64,000 nucleotides of DNA from VRUE01 sp035712345 (GTDB lineage: Bacteria > Actinomycetota > Thermoleophilia > Solirubrobacterales > 70-9). The translations under genes and the position numbers were made by a program. This document shows positions 57,075-64,000 of this stretch, piece by piece; position 1 is the first letter of the stretch; each line of letters begins with the position of its first letter. The notes beneath the pieces are model-generated. The model was not told where the DNA came from and did not search any database. It saw only the letters and a program-made list of their open reading frames with translations. The stretch spans positions 1 to 64,000 of the forward strand of contig DASTAY010000057.1 in assembly GCA_035712345.1 (NCBI GenBank). The letters run 5' to 3'.

Positions 57075-58505
57075 TCAGCGCCTGCCCGTAACCGTCGCCG
57101 GCGAGGTTGCCGTAGGTCTTGGCGTAGTCGATCCAGATCGGGCTCCAGGTTTCCGATCCGGGGTTCCACAGACCAGCGTAGTCGTGGGGTTGGTTGGAAA
57201 AACCGCAGCCGCCGTCGGCGCGGTTGAAGGGGATGAGCCAGATATGGGGGATGTAGACGTGTTCGTTGGCGGTGCTGTAGGACCACTGGCCGAACTGTTC
57301 GGGGCCGAAGTAGACCGGTTCGGCAATGGTGAGCAGGCCTGCGTGTGAGCCTTCCCAGCAGCAGATGTCGTGATGGAAGCCGGAGTTGTTGGAGGTCCAC
57401 TGCCAGGCGCCGTTTGAGAGCGCGCCCCAGTTGTTGCCGCCGTACCAGTTCTGGCCCTGGTTGACCCAGTCCTCGACAATCGGGTCCAGCAGGATCGGGT
57501 ATGCGTAGTCGCCGCGCGGTGGGCGATGTGGACGACGAGGGAGTTGCCTTCGACTTCCGATCTGATGGGCACGTCGGTGCCTTGGGCGTCTTCGGCCGAA
57601 GGCTTCGGGATCAGCGTGAGCCTTTCGCCTTCGCGCAGCACTTCGGCGCCGCCGCGTCCGTCTGAGCGCAGTTCGGCGCCGTCGGGCACTTCGATCTGGA
57701 AGCGCAGGTCTTCGGGGCTGTCTTCGGAGCGCAGCAGGTCATATAGCTCGAGGCCAAAGCTGGTGGCCGAGGCGAGGAGGTCGGTGTCGGGCAGAGCCGA
57801 GGGGTAGAAGAGGTTCTTGTCGCCGTAGCGGCGCGCGGGGCTGGCGGCGGCTCCAGCTTGCGAGATACGGAAGCCTTCCTTGCCCACATCCATGCCCTGC
57901 TCGGCGGAGCCGGGCAGGCGGAGGTCGGTGACTGCGTTGGTGGTTTTGAACCCCCCGGTGCTCGCTTCGAGCGAGAGATCGACTTTTGCGAGCTTGCCTT
58001 CTTCGTCTTCGGCGCGCACCGGCACGGTGGTTTCCAGCAGGGAGCCTCCGCCTTCGTCTTCGACGACGGCGCCCGAGTGGCCCAGGGTCCGGACGAGCTT
58101 GGCGTCGCTGAGGAAGCGGCTGGGGTCGCTGTTCAGGGCTTCGAGCTGGCGCGAGAACGCGGTTCTCAGCAGTTCTTCTGACTCCGACGGGGAGAAATCG
58201 GCGAAGCCGAGGCGAGATTCTTCGCGCTGCTTAACGGCTTCGGGAGTCTTGAGCCATTCTTCGCGTTCGCGTTCTTGGCGTTCGTATTCGCCTAGCGCCT
58301 TTGAGACTTCCTGGGCACCGGGGACCTGGGCGGCAGCGATTTCTTCTTCTTCGGGAGTAGGCGGCGTGAAGCCTGCAGGTTCTTCAGAGACCGCTGGCGC
58401 TGGTTCCGCGGCGAGCACCGGGGCAGCGGAGCAGACCACCAAGACCAAGCCGAAGACAACGATCCAGCGTGAGCGACCTGGGAGCGACCCCCTGCCCAAC
58501 CCCAT
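57075..58505 (-). CDS. Giant secreted Rhs/NHL protein, N-terminal part (frameshifted)
   Basis: The N-terminal piece of the gene that continues at 52678. RWIVVFGLVLVVCSAAPVLAAEP is a signal peptide; an acidic coiled-coil-like region (GEYERQEREREEWLKTPEAVKQREESR) and a beta-rich domain with VPDGAELRSDGRGGAEVLREGERLTLIPKP follow. The reading is authentic only to about residue 327 (VVHIAHR, near 57525); the remaining residues of this frame are out-of-frame noise, while the neighbouring frame reads RGDYAYPILLDPIVEDWVNQ and continues into the 52678 frame. One missing base at about 57524 explains the break. The ATG at 58505 suits the signal peptide. Confidence 0.7.
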   Translation of the reverse strand: MGLGRGSLPGRSRWIVVFGLVLVVCSAAPVLAAEPAPAVSEEPAGFTPPTPEEEEIAAAQVPGAQEVSKALGEYERQEREREEWLKTPEAVKQREESRLGFADFSPSESEELLRTAFSRQLEALNSDPSRFLSDAKLVRTLGHSGAVVEDEGGGSLLETTVPVRAEDEEGKLAKVDLSLEASTGGFKTTNAVTDLRLPGSAEQGMDVGKEGFRISQAGAAASPARRYGDKNLFYPSALPDTDLLASATSFGLELYDLLRSEDSPEDLRFQIEVPDGAELRSDGRGGAEVLREGERLTLIPKPSAEDAQGTDVPIRSEVEGNSLVVHIAHRAATTHTRSCWTRLSRTGSTRARTGTAATTGARSQTAPGSGPPTTPASITTSAAGKAHTQACSPLPNRSTSAPNSSASGPTAPPTNTSTSPISGSSPSTAPTAAAVFPTNPTTTLVCGTPDRKPGARSGSTTPRPTATSPATVTGRR

Positions 58506-58555
58506 AGACGAAACCCTCCCTCCGAAGTGCATTGGGAACCGGCAGTTATTTATCA

Positions 58556-58859
58556 CAGAACAAAGCTCGACTAGACCGACGGACTACCTAATTCGAAGTA
58601 AGACGAAAGCGTTTCGTAGCGAGCGCCGCAAGGGACCGTGGCTGTTTCGCCCGCCCCCGGCGAGTCTTTAACGTAATCCCAGACCGCTGACCACCAAGCA
58701 AAACGCTCTCTATTGAGCCCATTGGGTCACGATCGGGTCACGAAGATCCGAGTCGGCCTCTTGGACTCTGACCGTGGTCGTCGCAGGGGGCCCAGAAGGC
58801 CGTCGATTTGCAGCGAACTTCCGATCTAGCTCCGACTGAAGCCGAGCAGGCTGCTCATA
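58556..58859. other. Right end of the element, non-coding
   Basis: No gene is seen between the start of the giant secreted gene and the right core. The stretch holds the minus-strand promoter region of that gene and the TTGGGTCACG repeats near 58722. A/T content is higher than in the chromosome to the right. Confidence 0.5.
58722..58742. repeat. Right-end arm-site-like repeats
   Basis: TTGGGTCACG at 58722-58731 and GGGTCACG again at 58735-58742, in direct orientation, about 120-140 bp inside the right core. They match the pair near the left end at 39396-39426. Confidence 0.7.
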
Positions 58860-58899
58860 GATTTTCAGTCGTGTGCTCTACCAACTGAGCTACCTCGCC
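58860..58899 (-). tRNA. tRNA-Phe(GAA), 5' half of the split host gene
   Basis: Read on the minus strand: acceptor GGCGAGG, D arm GCTC-AGTTGGTA-GAGC, anticodon 5' stem CACGA and loop CTGAAAA followed by TC, after which similarity to a tRNA stops. The missing 3' part lies 19.6 kb away at 39254-39286; stem CACGA pairs perfectly with TCGTG there. The fragment retains its own upstream side, so it may still be transcribed as a useless half. Confidence 0.93.
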
Positions 58900-58961
58900 T
58901 GGGATTGCGCCGATCGGGCTGCGCTGCGGGAAGGCTGGCGAGCGGCGGCTGACGGGGCTGC

Positions 58962-60386
58962 TTGGATTGGCGGGTGGCCTGGGCCCGTGCAGGAATCGTG
59001 CTTGGCGTCGTGATCGTCGGGCTGGTGGCGCTCTCCGGCGGGCATGACGATGACCCGCGGACGCCGGCTGGGCAGCCGGGGTTGCCGGCGCCACTCTTCG
59101 GCATGGCCGTGATCGGCGATGGCGGGCGGACCGCGGCCGTCGATGCCTATGGCGACGTGGTCGACCTGCGCGCGCCAGGGCCGGTGGGTCAACCGCTCGT
59201 CGCGGTCTCCTCGAAGCGTCAGGCCGCGGGGACCGTGCCGGTGAGCTCGGCGATCGTCGCGCGCGCACGGCTCGCCGACGGGCGCACCCCACCCTTTTGG
59301 CGCGCAAACTCCGTGCGGCAACACTATGTGCCGGGGACCAACGTGCTGCGGACCGTCGCCTGGTTCGGCGACGAACGGAAAGTCGTCGTGCGACGGACCG
59401 GTGGCCCGGGCGAGGTCGGGGCCGATCGGCGCTGGCTTGGGCGGGCGCACCTCCTGAATGCCGCCGCGCCGCGCTGGGCGAAGGCGATGTACCGGCGCTC
59501 GCTGCTGGTCCTGCGGGCGCTGACCGACCGGCGCAGCGGGGCGGTGGCGGCGGGCGCTCGCGACGGCTGGGCCTATGTCTGGCCGCGGGACGCCGCAACC
59601 GTGGCGATGGCCTTCGCCTCAGCCGGCTACGGGGCCGAGGCCCGGCGAGTGGCGCGCTTCCTCACGGGCCTCGGCCTCGATACAGCCGCGCGGTTCCGCG
59701 GAAGCGGCGCCCCGGTTTCGGGGCGCGCGGCGCAAGGCGATGCCGCCGGCTGGGTCGCGGCGGCGGTCGGGGCCACCGGACTCGAGGCGCCACGCATCCC
59801 ACCGCCCGGTGCTCCGAACATGCCCGGTGACCGGTGGCAGTGGGGCGACCGGGCCGACTATCAGGAGGGCGAGGCCGGCGACTACCTCGGCAACGCGATC
59901 GCAGCCGGCGCGGATCTCGCCCCATTCGAGGCTGGGCCTCGGCTCGTGCGCATCGCAGGGGACGCCAGCTCAGGGCTCGACTCGGCGGCCGCCTGGGCGG
60001 TGCGCCCCTTCCCGCAACCGGCCCTCTACCCGGCCGTGCGCCGAACCCTGCTACGTCTCGTGGCGGCACGCGGTTCCCGCTTCGGCATCGTGCCTTCGCA
60101 GAACTGGCGGGGCGGGAACGATCCGTGGACGGCGCCGACCGCATGGACGGCCTGGGCCTTGGCGACCCTCGCACGGCACGACCGCGGACGACGAGCGCAC
60201 CGCGATCGCCGAGCCGCACTCGGCCTGCTGGCGGACCTGCGCCGCGCGGCCACCCCGCTCGGCCTGCTGCCCGAGCGCGTCGACGCTGATACGGGCCTGC
60301 CGACCTCGACCACGCCGCTCGCCTGGTCGCACGCCTTCGCGATCCTCGCCCTGCGCACGCTGTGGCCGGGACGTGCCGGCGGTTAG
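58962..60386 (+). CDS. Glycoside hydrolase family 15-like (glucoamylase-type) protein
   Basis: About 474 residues from a TTG at 58962, or 470 from a GTG at 58974. One hydrophobic N-terminal segment (GIVLGVVIVGLVAL) suggests membrane anchoring. After a beta-rich domain, DGWAYVWPRDAATVAMAFASAGYGAEARRVARFL near residue 203 is the typical start of the (alpha/alpha)6 barrel of GH15, and GDRWQWGDRADYQEGEAGDYLGN and TTPLAWSHAFAILAL are later helices. The acidic catalytic pair cannot be fixed by eye. It is the first chromosomal gene to the right of the element and converges with the LOG gene. Confidence 0.82.
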   Translation: MDWRVAWARAGIVLGVVIVGLVALSGGHDDDPRTPAGQPGLPAPLFGMAVIGDGGRTAAVDAYGDVVDLRAPGPVGQPLVAVSSKRQAAGTVPVSSAIVARARLADGRTPPFWRANSVRQHYVPGTNVLRTVAWFGDERKVVVRRTGGPGEVGADRRWLGRAHLLNAAAPRWAKAMYRRSLLVLRALTDRRSGAVAAGARDGWAYVWPRDAATVAMAFASAGYGAEARRVARFLTGLGLDTAARFRGSGAPVSGRAAQGDAAGWVAAAVGATGLEAPRIPPPGAPNMPGDRWQWGDRADYQEGEAGDYLGNAIAAGADLAPFEAGPRLVRIAGDASSGLDSAAAWAVRPFPQPALYPAVRRTLLRLVAARGSRFGIVPSQNWRGGNDPWTAPTAWTAWALATLARHDRGRRAHRDRRAALGLLADLRRAATPLGLLPERVDADTGLPTSTTPLAWSHAFAILALRTLWPGRAGG

Positions 60387-60410
60387 AGACCCAATGGACC
60401 TCTAACCACC
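60378..60410. terminator. Bidirectional hairpin between converging genes
   Basis: GGTTAGAG at 60381-60388 pairs with CTCTAACC at 60400-60407 around an 11-nt loop, flanked by near-complementary GGC and GCC. It covers both stop codons of the converging GH15-like and LOG genes; a shared terminator is likely. Confidence 0.6.
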
Positions 60411-60926
60411 GCCACGTCCAGTGCCGATCGCGTCGAGGGCGGAGGCGACGGCCTGCTCCGCGGTGTCGGCGGGGACGATGCCGGGACCGTCCTGCATCGC
60501 CTCACGACCGGAGACGCTCCAGCTGCGCAGCGCGATCACGCTGCGGCCGAGGTTGCGGGCGAGAGCGATCTCCGAGAGCGTGCCCCACTCGCCGCCGATC
60601 GCGATCGTCGCCGCGCCGGAGGCGACGACGGCGAGGTTGCGGGCCTGGCCGATGCCGGTGGCGACGACCTGGGTGCAATAGGGGTTCGCGTCCGCGATCG
60701 AGACCCAGGGCAGGACGCCGATCACGTTGCCGCCTGCACCCGCCGCGCCCCTGGCGGTCGCTTCCATCACGCCCCCTAGCCCGCCGCAAACGACGGTCAC
60801 GCCCGCCTCCGCCAGCAACCGCCCAACCTCCTCGGCCAGCCCCCAAGCCTCGGAAGCTTCAGCACAGCGCCCGGAGCCGATGACAGAGACCTGACGCGCG
60901 CTATGAGCGGAGGGGGTGGGGGTCAA
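60402..60926 (-). CDS. TIGR00725/LOG-family protein
   Basis: About 174 residues. VSVIGSGRCAEASEAWGLAEEVGRLLAEAGVTVVCGGLGGVMEATARGAAGAGGNVIGVLPWVSIADANPYCTQVVATG has the GSG and GGxGGxM motifs of the Rossmann-like LOG/TIGR00725 group related to cytokinin-activating phosphoribohydrolases; here the PGGxGT of true LOG is replaced by AIGGEWGTLSEI. The function in bacteria is not settled. No ATG or GTG fits the N-terminus; the TTG at 60926, inside the loop of an inverted repeat, is the best start. A start further in would cut the first glycine motif. Confidence 0.78.
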   Translation of the reverse strand: MTPTPSAHSARQVSVIGSGRCAEASEAWGLAEEVGRLLAEAGVTVVCGGLGGVMEATARGAAGAGGNVIGVLPWVSIADANPYCTQVVATGIGQARNLAVVASGAATIAIGGEWGTLSEIALARNLGRSVIALRSWSVSGREAMQDGPGIVPADTAEQAVASALDAIGTGRGGG

Positions 60927-60973
60927 CCGAACCTCCCCGCTGTTGTGAGGGCGACCCCCACCCCCTCCGCTCA
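60904..60973. repeat. 21-bp inverted repeat overlapping a start and a stop codon
   Basis: Perfect arms at 60904-60924 and 60953-60973, containing GAGCGGAGGGGGTGGGGGTC and its complement, around 28 nt. It spans the gap between the helicase stop (60971) and the LOG start (60926), both on the minus strand. The G-run strand could also form a quadruplex. Confidence 0.85.
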
Positions 60974-63241
60974 CGAGGCCCTCATGCTCCTCATCAGCTC
61001 GAGTGCCCCCGCCTTGTGCAGCGGTTCGTTGAGGTTGCCGCACTTGGGGCTCTGCACGCAGGAGGGGCAGCCCGCCTCGCACGGGCACTCGGCGATCAGG
61101 CGCTCGGCGTCGCCGAGCAGGCGCTCGAACTGCTCGTAGCCGCGCAGGGTTATCCCCACCCCTCCCGGATGCCCGTCGTAGATGAAGATCGTCGCGCGGC
61201 CGGTTTGGAAGTGAACGTTGGTCGAAAGGCCGCCGATATCCCAGCGGTCGCACATCGCGATCAGCGGCAGCACCGCGATCTGGCCGTGCTCGGTCGCATG
61301 CAGGGCGCCGAGCAGGACGTCGGGCGGCAGCGCCCCGCTGAGCCGTTCCGGCAGCACGTACCAGAGCGCCTGGGTGACGAAGTGCTGCTCGGGCAGCTCG
61401 AGCGCGACGATGTCGATCGGCTCCTGCTCGGAGATCGAGACCCGCTGGAAGGCGATCACCTGCTCGCTGACCGAGACCTCGCCGAAGTGCAGCTCGACGC
61501 CGGAGGTGGTGCGCTGCTCCCGCAGTCGCTCGATGTAGATCTCGGTCTCCTTTTTCGGCCGCGTGTACCAGTCGCCGTCGAAGCGGTCGACGATCGCCCG
61601 CCGCCCCTCGACGTCGAGCTGCTCGACCTCATAGGAGCGTCCCAGGTGCAGGTAGATCGCGCCGGGGTGGATAGTGGTGAAGGCGCGCTCGGTCTCGACC
61701 AGGCCGAGCATCTCGCCGGAGTCGCGCTCGATCACCGCGACCGAGTCGGCCGAAGCCGAGCGCAAGGGGATCTTGGCGGCGACGAACTCGCTACGGACGG
61801 GCAGGATGCGCCCGCCCGCGCGCCTCAATTCGCCCGCCGAGACCAATCGCTCGGTCCGCTCGCGCCAGCCCTCGCCGAAGACCTCGTCGTCCGCTGAGCT
61901 GAGCGGCAGCTCATACGCCGCTGCAACCATGTGGCGCGAGGCGATCTGCTCACTCTCATGGTCGAGGATCGCCGCCTCGACCGGCCGCCCGACGAACTCG
62001 TCGGGGTGGCGGCAGAAGAACTGGTCGAGCGCGTCGGCGCCGGCGACGTAAAGCGCCAGCCCGCGCCGCAGCCGCCCGGCCCGGCCCCACATCTGGCGCA
62101 GACTGGCGACGGTGCCGGGGAAGGTGACGCAGATCGCCGCGTCGAGCTCGCCGACGTCGATGCCCAGCTCGAGCGCATCGGTGGCGACCACGGCGAGCAG
62201 GTCGCCGGCGGCCAGTCGCGCCTCGATCTCGCGCCGCTGCTGCGGCGTGTAGCCGCCTCGGTAGGGGGCGATCCGCGCCGCCAGCTCGGGCTTGCCGCGC
62301 CGCTGCAGCGATTCCCCGGCGAAGCGCTGGATCAGCTCGATCCCGCGCCGGCTTTTGAGGAAGCAGATCGTGCGCACGCCCTGGGAGACCAGCTCGGCGA
62401 GCAGATCCGCCGCCTCCGAGAGAGCCGAGCGGCGCGTCCCGCTCGCCTTGTCGATCAGCGGCGGATTCCACATCGCGATCTCACGGCCGGCCCGCGGCGC
62501 GCCGTCGTCGTCGACCAGCTCGAACGGCTCGCCGACCAACCGCTCTGCCAGCTCGACCGGGTTGGCGATCGTCGCCGAGGCGAGCAGGAAGCGTGGCTCG
62601 GCGCCGTAGGCGCGCGCCAGCCGTCGCAGCCGTCGCAGCACGTTGGCGACGTGGGAGCCGAAGACGCCGCGGTAGGTGTGCGCCTCGTCGACCACGACCC
62701 AACCGAGGTTGGCGAGGAAGTCCCCCCAGCTCTTGTGGTTGGGCAGCAGGCCGACGTGGAGCATGTCGGGGTTGGTGAGGACGAGGTTGTTGCGGCGCCG
62801 GATCGCCGGGCGCTCCTCGCGCGGCGTGTCGCCGTCGTAGATCGCCTCGCGCAGGCCGGGCGGGCGCAGCGCCGCCAGCTTGCGCGCCTGATCCTGCGCC
62901 AGCGCCTTGGTCGGGTAGAGGTAGAGCGCTCGCCGCTTCGAGTCGCGGGCGATTCCGTCGAGCACGGGCAGGTTGAAGGCGAGGCTCTTGCCCGAGGCGG
63001 TGCCACTGGTGATCACCAGGTTCGAGGCGCCGGCCGCCCTCAGGGCATCCCGCTGGTGCGAGTAGAGCCGCTCGATCCCGACCCGGCCGAGCGCCTCGAC
63101 CAAGCCCCGGTCGAGCGAGCGCGGCATCGCCACCGGCTGCGCCGGACGCTCCGGCTCGCTGCTCTCGGCGACGATCCGCCCGTCGCGCCGCGCGGGGTCG
63201 ATCGCAATCGACCAGGGCGTCTCCAGCAGGCTCTTAGCCAT
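60971..63241 (-). CDS. DEAD/DEAH-box helicase with DUF1998-type Zn cluster (MrfA-like)
   Basis: A 756-residue superfamily 2 helicase. Motif I is VITSGTASGKSLAFNLPVL near residue 82, motif II is DEAH in VVDEAHTYRG, followed by LLASATIANP (motif III) and RMQMWGRAGRLRRG-like motif VI in the second RecA domain. The C-terminal region from about 620 ends in CPCEAGCPSCVQSPKCGNLNEPLHKAGAL, the four-cysteine site of DUF1998. This is the plan of MrfA/YprA helicases, which repair mitomycin-type lesions in Bacillus. The ATG at 63241 overlaps the folP stop by 8 nt; a longer frame starts within a palindrome. Confidence 0.92.
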   Translation of the reverse strand: MAKSLLETPWSIAIDPARRDGRIVAESSEPERPAQPVAMPRSLDRGLVEALGRVGIERLYSHQRDALRAAGASNLVITSGTASGKSLAFNLPVLDGIARDSKRRALYLYPTKALAQDQARKLAALRPPGLREAIYDGDTPREERPAIRRRNNLVLTNPDMLHVGLLPNHKSWGDFLANLGWVVVDEAHTYRGVFGSHVANVLRRLRRLARAYGAEPRFLLASATIANPVELAERLVGEPFELVDDDGAPRAGREIAMWNPPLIDKASGTRRSALSEAADLLAELVSQGVRTICFLKSRRGIELIQRFAGESLQRRGKPELAARIAPYRGGYTPQQRREIEARLAAGDLLAVVATDALELGIDVGELDAAICVTFPGTVASLRQMWGRAGRLRRGLALYVAGADALDQFFCRHPDEFVGRPVEAAILDHESEQIASRHMVAAAYELPLSSADDEVFGEGWRERTERLVSAGELRRAGGRILPVRSEFVAAKIPLRSASADSVAVIERDSGEMLGLVETERAFTTIHPGAIYLHLGRSYEVEQLDVEGRRAIVDRFDGDWYTRPKKETEIYIERLREQRTTSGVELHFGEVSVSEQVIAFQRVSISEQEPIDIVALELPEQHFVTQALWYVLPERLSGALPPDVLLGALHATEHGQIAVLPLIAMCDRWDIGGLSTNVHFQTGRATIFIYDGHPGGVGITLRGYEQFERLLGDAERLIAECPCEAGCPSCVQSPKCGNLNEPLHKAGALELMRSMRAS

Positions 63242-64000
63242 CCGCCTCTGCCCTACCTGGCGACTTAGTCGCATTATTTGCGACTAAGTCGCCAGAGACA
63301 ATCCGACCCGCGACGCGTACCGCCTGCAAGGTGCTTCGGTCGTGGATGCGCAGGACGTCGGCGCCCTCGCGCACCGCCAGGGTCGCCGCAGCGACCGTCC
63401 CCCACTCGCGCTCGCCCGGAGGCAGCCGCCCCTCCCAGCTTCCCGCCAGCACCTCGCCGACGAAGTCCTTGCGAGACAGCGAGACGTAGAGCGCCGGGCC
63501 GAGCTCGCGCAGCTCGCCGAGGCGCCGCAGGATCTCCAGGTCCTGCTCGGTCGTGAGGTCGAAGTCGAGTCCGGGGTCGATCGCGATCTGCTCCTCCGAG
63601 ACCCCAAGTCGCGAGGCCACCTCGACTCTCCCCCCGAACCACGACTTCAGGTGCTCCACCACGTTGTCGTACTCGCGCGGCGGTCGGTCGACCCGCGGCG
63701 GCCCCTCGATATGCATCAGCACGTAGCCACAGCCGCTGGCGGCGACCAGCTCGAACATCTCCTCGGAGCCGCCGGAGATGTCGTTGACCGCGACGGCGCC
63801 GGCCTCGAGCGCCCGCCGCGCCACCTCGACCGAGAAGGTGTCGGCTGAGATCGGCACGCCCGCCCCGGCCAGGCCCTCGATTGCCGGGATCAGCGCCCCC
63901 GCCTCGTCGTCGGCCCCGACCGGCGGCCCGCTGCGCGCCGCCACGGCCCCCACGTCGAGCATGTCGAAGCCGGCCTCGACCAGTCCCGACCCGTCCGCGA
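63234..64000 (-). CDS. folP: Dihydropteroate synthase, 3' part (runs off the window)
   Basis: The C-terminal 255 or so residues of DHPS, which joins 4-aminobenzoate to the pterin pyrophosphate in folate synthesis. GFDMLDVGAVAARSG, VPISADTFSVEVARRALEAGAVAVNDISGG, IAIDPGLDFDLTTEQDLEILRRL, LYVSLSRKDFVGEV (the KSRKxFIG-type pABA site) and VLRIHDRS are all present. The usual GGEST-RPG after LDVG is changed to GAVAARSGPP, so this is a diverged type. The final residues (SGDLVANNATKSPGR onwards) are encoded by a 39-nt palindrome. The start lies beyond base 64000. Confidence 0.9.
   Translation of the reverse strand, partial: ADGSGLVEAGFDMLDVGAVAARSGPPVGADDEAGALIPAIEGLAGAGVPISADTFSVEVARRALEAGAVAVNDISGGSEEMFELVAASGCGYVLMHIEGPPRVDRPPREYDNVVEHLKSWFGGRVEVASRLGVSEEQIAIDPGLDFDLTTEQDLEILRRLGELRELGPALYVSLSRKDFVGEVLAGSWEGRLPPGEREWGTVAAATLAVREGADVLRIHDRSTLQAVRVAGRIVSGDLVANNATKSPGRAEADG
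63257..63295. repeat. Perfect palindrome with CTGGCGACTTA arm inside the folP 3' end
   Basis: 17-bp perfect arms (63257-63273 and 63279-63295) around TTATT. Each arm contains GCGACTTAGTCGC, itself a near-perfect palindrome. It encodes part of the folP C-terminus and shares CTGGCGACTTA with the palindrome at 33998 in crcB; both put Lys-Ser-Pro into the protein tail. Confidence 0.9.

Larger units (their letters stand above)
39287..58859. mobile_element. 19.6-kb integrative element inserted in the tRNA-Phe anticodon loop
   Basis: The boundaries are direct repeats GATTTTCAG at 39287-39295 and 58860-58868, each continuing into one half of the same tRNA-Phe gene; deleting 39287-58859 restores that gene exactly. 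TTGGGTCACG repeats occur about 100-140 bp inside each end. The interior carries a complete second tRNA-Phe, a broken tyrosine recombinase, a radical-SAM/kinase/EEP cassette, a large Rhs/NHL/protease gene and lipoproteins, and is visibly richer in A and T than the flanks. No intact integrase remains, so it is probably immobilised. Two successive insertions cannot be excluded. Confidence 0.88.

Noticed and set aside
39287..58868. Two tandem elements with the intact tRNA-Phe as the middle attachment site.
   Set aside because: The internal tRNA has compensated changes in both its anticodon and T stems, so its halves belong together and were not made by recombination with the split host gene. Arm repeats are seen only at the outer ends. 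Not fully excluded.
39254..58899. Trans-spliced split tRNA as in some archaea.
   Set aside because: The halves have no flanking complementary helices for joining in trans, the break has a 9-bp repeated core typical of site-specific integration, and the genome is bacterial.
58855..59104. Minus-strand frames ending in GSSVGRAHD.
   Set aside because: This is the usual artefact of translating a tRNA 5' region; it confirms the tRNA fragment and is not a protein.
61931..63268. A long plus-strand frame opposite the helicase.
   Set aside because: No domains; the minus-strand helicase has all its motifs.

Overview
The window is very GC-rich DNA with dense, often translationally coupled genes (GTGA, ATGA and TTGA stop/start overlaps). 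It carries long-form RmlA, a fused PafB-PafC regulator, an Rv2525c-like DUF1906 protein and secreted NHL/Rhs proteins. I infer a high-GC actinobacterium, probably of the Thermoleophilia/Solirubrobacterales type; this rests on gene content and style, not on a marker gene.

Region 1 (0.2-23.3 kb) is a surface-polysaccharide locus. It holds dTDP-L-rhamnose synthesis (rfbA-rfbD-rfbB-rfbC), glycosyltransferases, a SAM methyltransferase, an ABC-2 exporter (permease plus ATPase with a C-terminal cargo-binding-type domain), two extended SDR sugar-nucleotide epimerases/dehydratases, two polyprenol-phosphate-type GT2 enzymes, four large polytopic membrane proteins (three of them paralogues) and two paralogous secreted glycosidases.

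Region 2 (23.3-39.2 kb) is housekeeping and stress functions: a phosphopantetheinyl transferase, a PPOX-fold oxidoreductase, a VapBC-type toxin-antitoxin pair with a palindromic operator, a DUF1906 protein, a penicillin-acylase-family Ntn hydrolase, an MBL hydrolase, fused PafBC, an OB/HD nuclease, tandem crcB fluoride channels behind a probable fluoride riboswitch, arsR-arsC, an FAH-family enzyme, an alpha/beta hydrolase, TrmO and an acyl-CoA ligase.

Region 3 (39.29-58.86 kb) is a 19.6-kb integrated element that has cut a tRNA-Phe(GAA) gene in two inside its anticodon loop. The 3' half lies at 39254-39295 and the 5' half at 58860-58899. They share the 9-bp core GATTTTCAG and together make a perfect 73-nt cloverleaf. 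The element carries its own complete, sequence-distinct tRNA-Phe(GAA) at 46487-46559, which would replace the broken host gene. TTGGGTCACG repeats near both ends look like integrase arm sites, and a broken tyrosine recombinase lies inside. The cargo is (i) an unusual cassette of radical SAM/SPASM enzyme, thymidylate-kinase-like kinase, two paralogous endonuclease/exonuclease/phosphatase proteins, a two-TM PLD-like protein and a DUF2442/XRE/ImmA regulator-protease with a DUF4160 partner, which I propose as a candidate undescribed defence or nucleotide-modification system; and (ii) a giant secreted Rhs/NHL protein ending in a trypsin-like protease domain, interrupted by one frameshift and followed by small secreted or lipoprotein genes.

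Region 4 (58.9-64 kb) returns to chromosome: a GH15-like protein, a LOG/TIGR00725-type protein, a DEAH helicase with a DUF1998-type cysteine cluster, and folP running off the window edge.

Palindromic elements are scattered between genes: four copies of a 43-nt palindrome with arms GCCGTAGAGGTTTGG; two palindromes sharing CTGGCGACTTA that lie inside the 3' ends of crcB and folP; and several large single inverted repeats.
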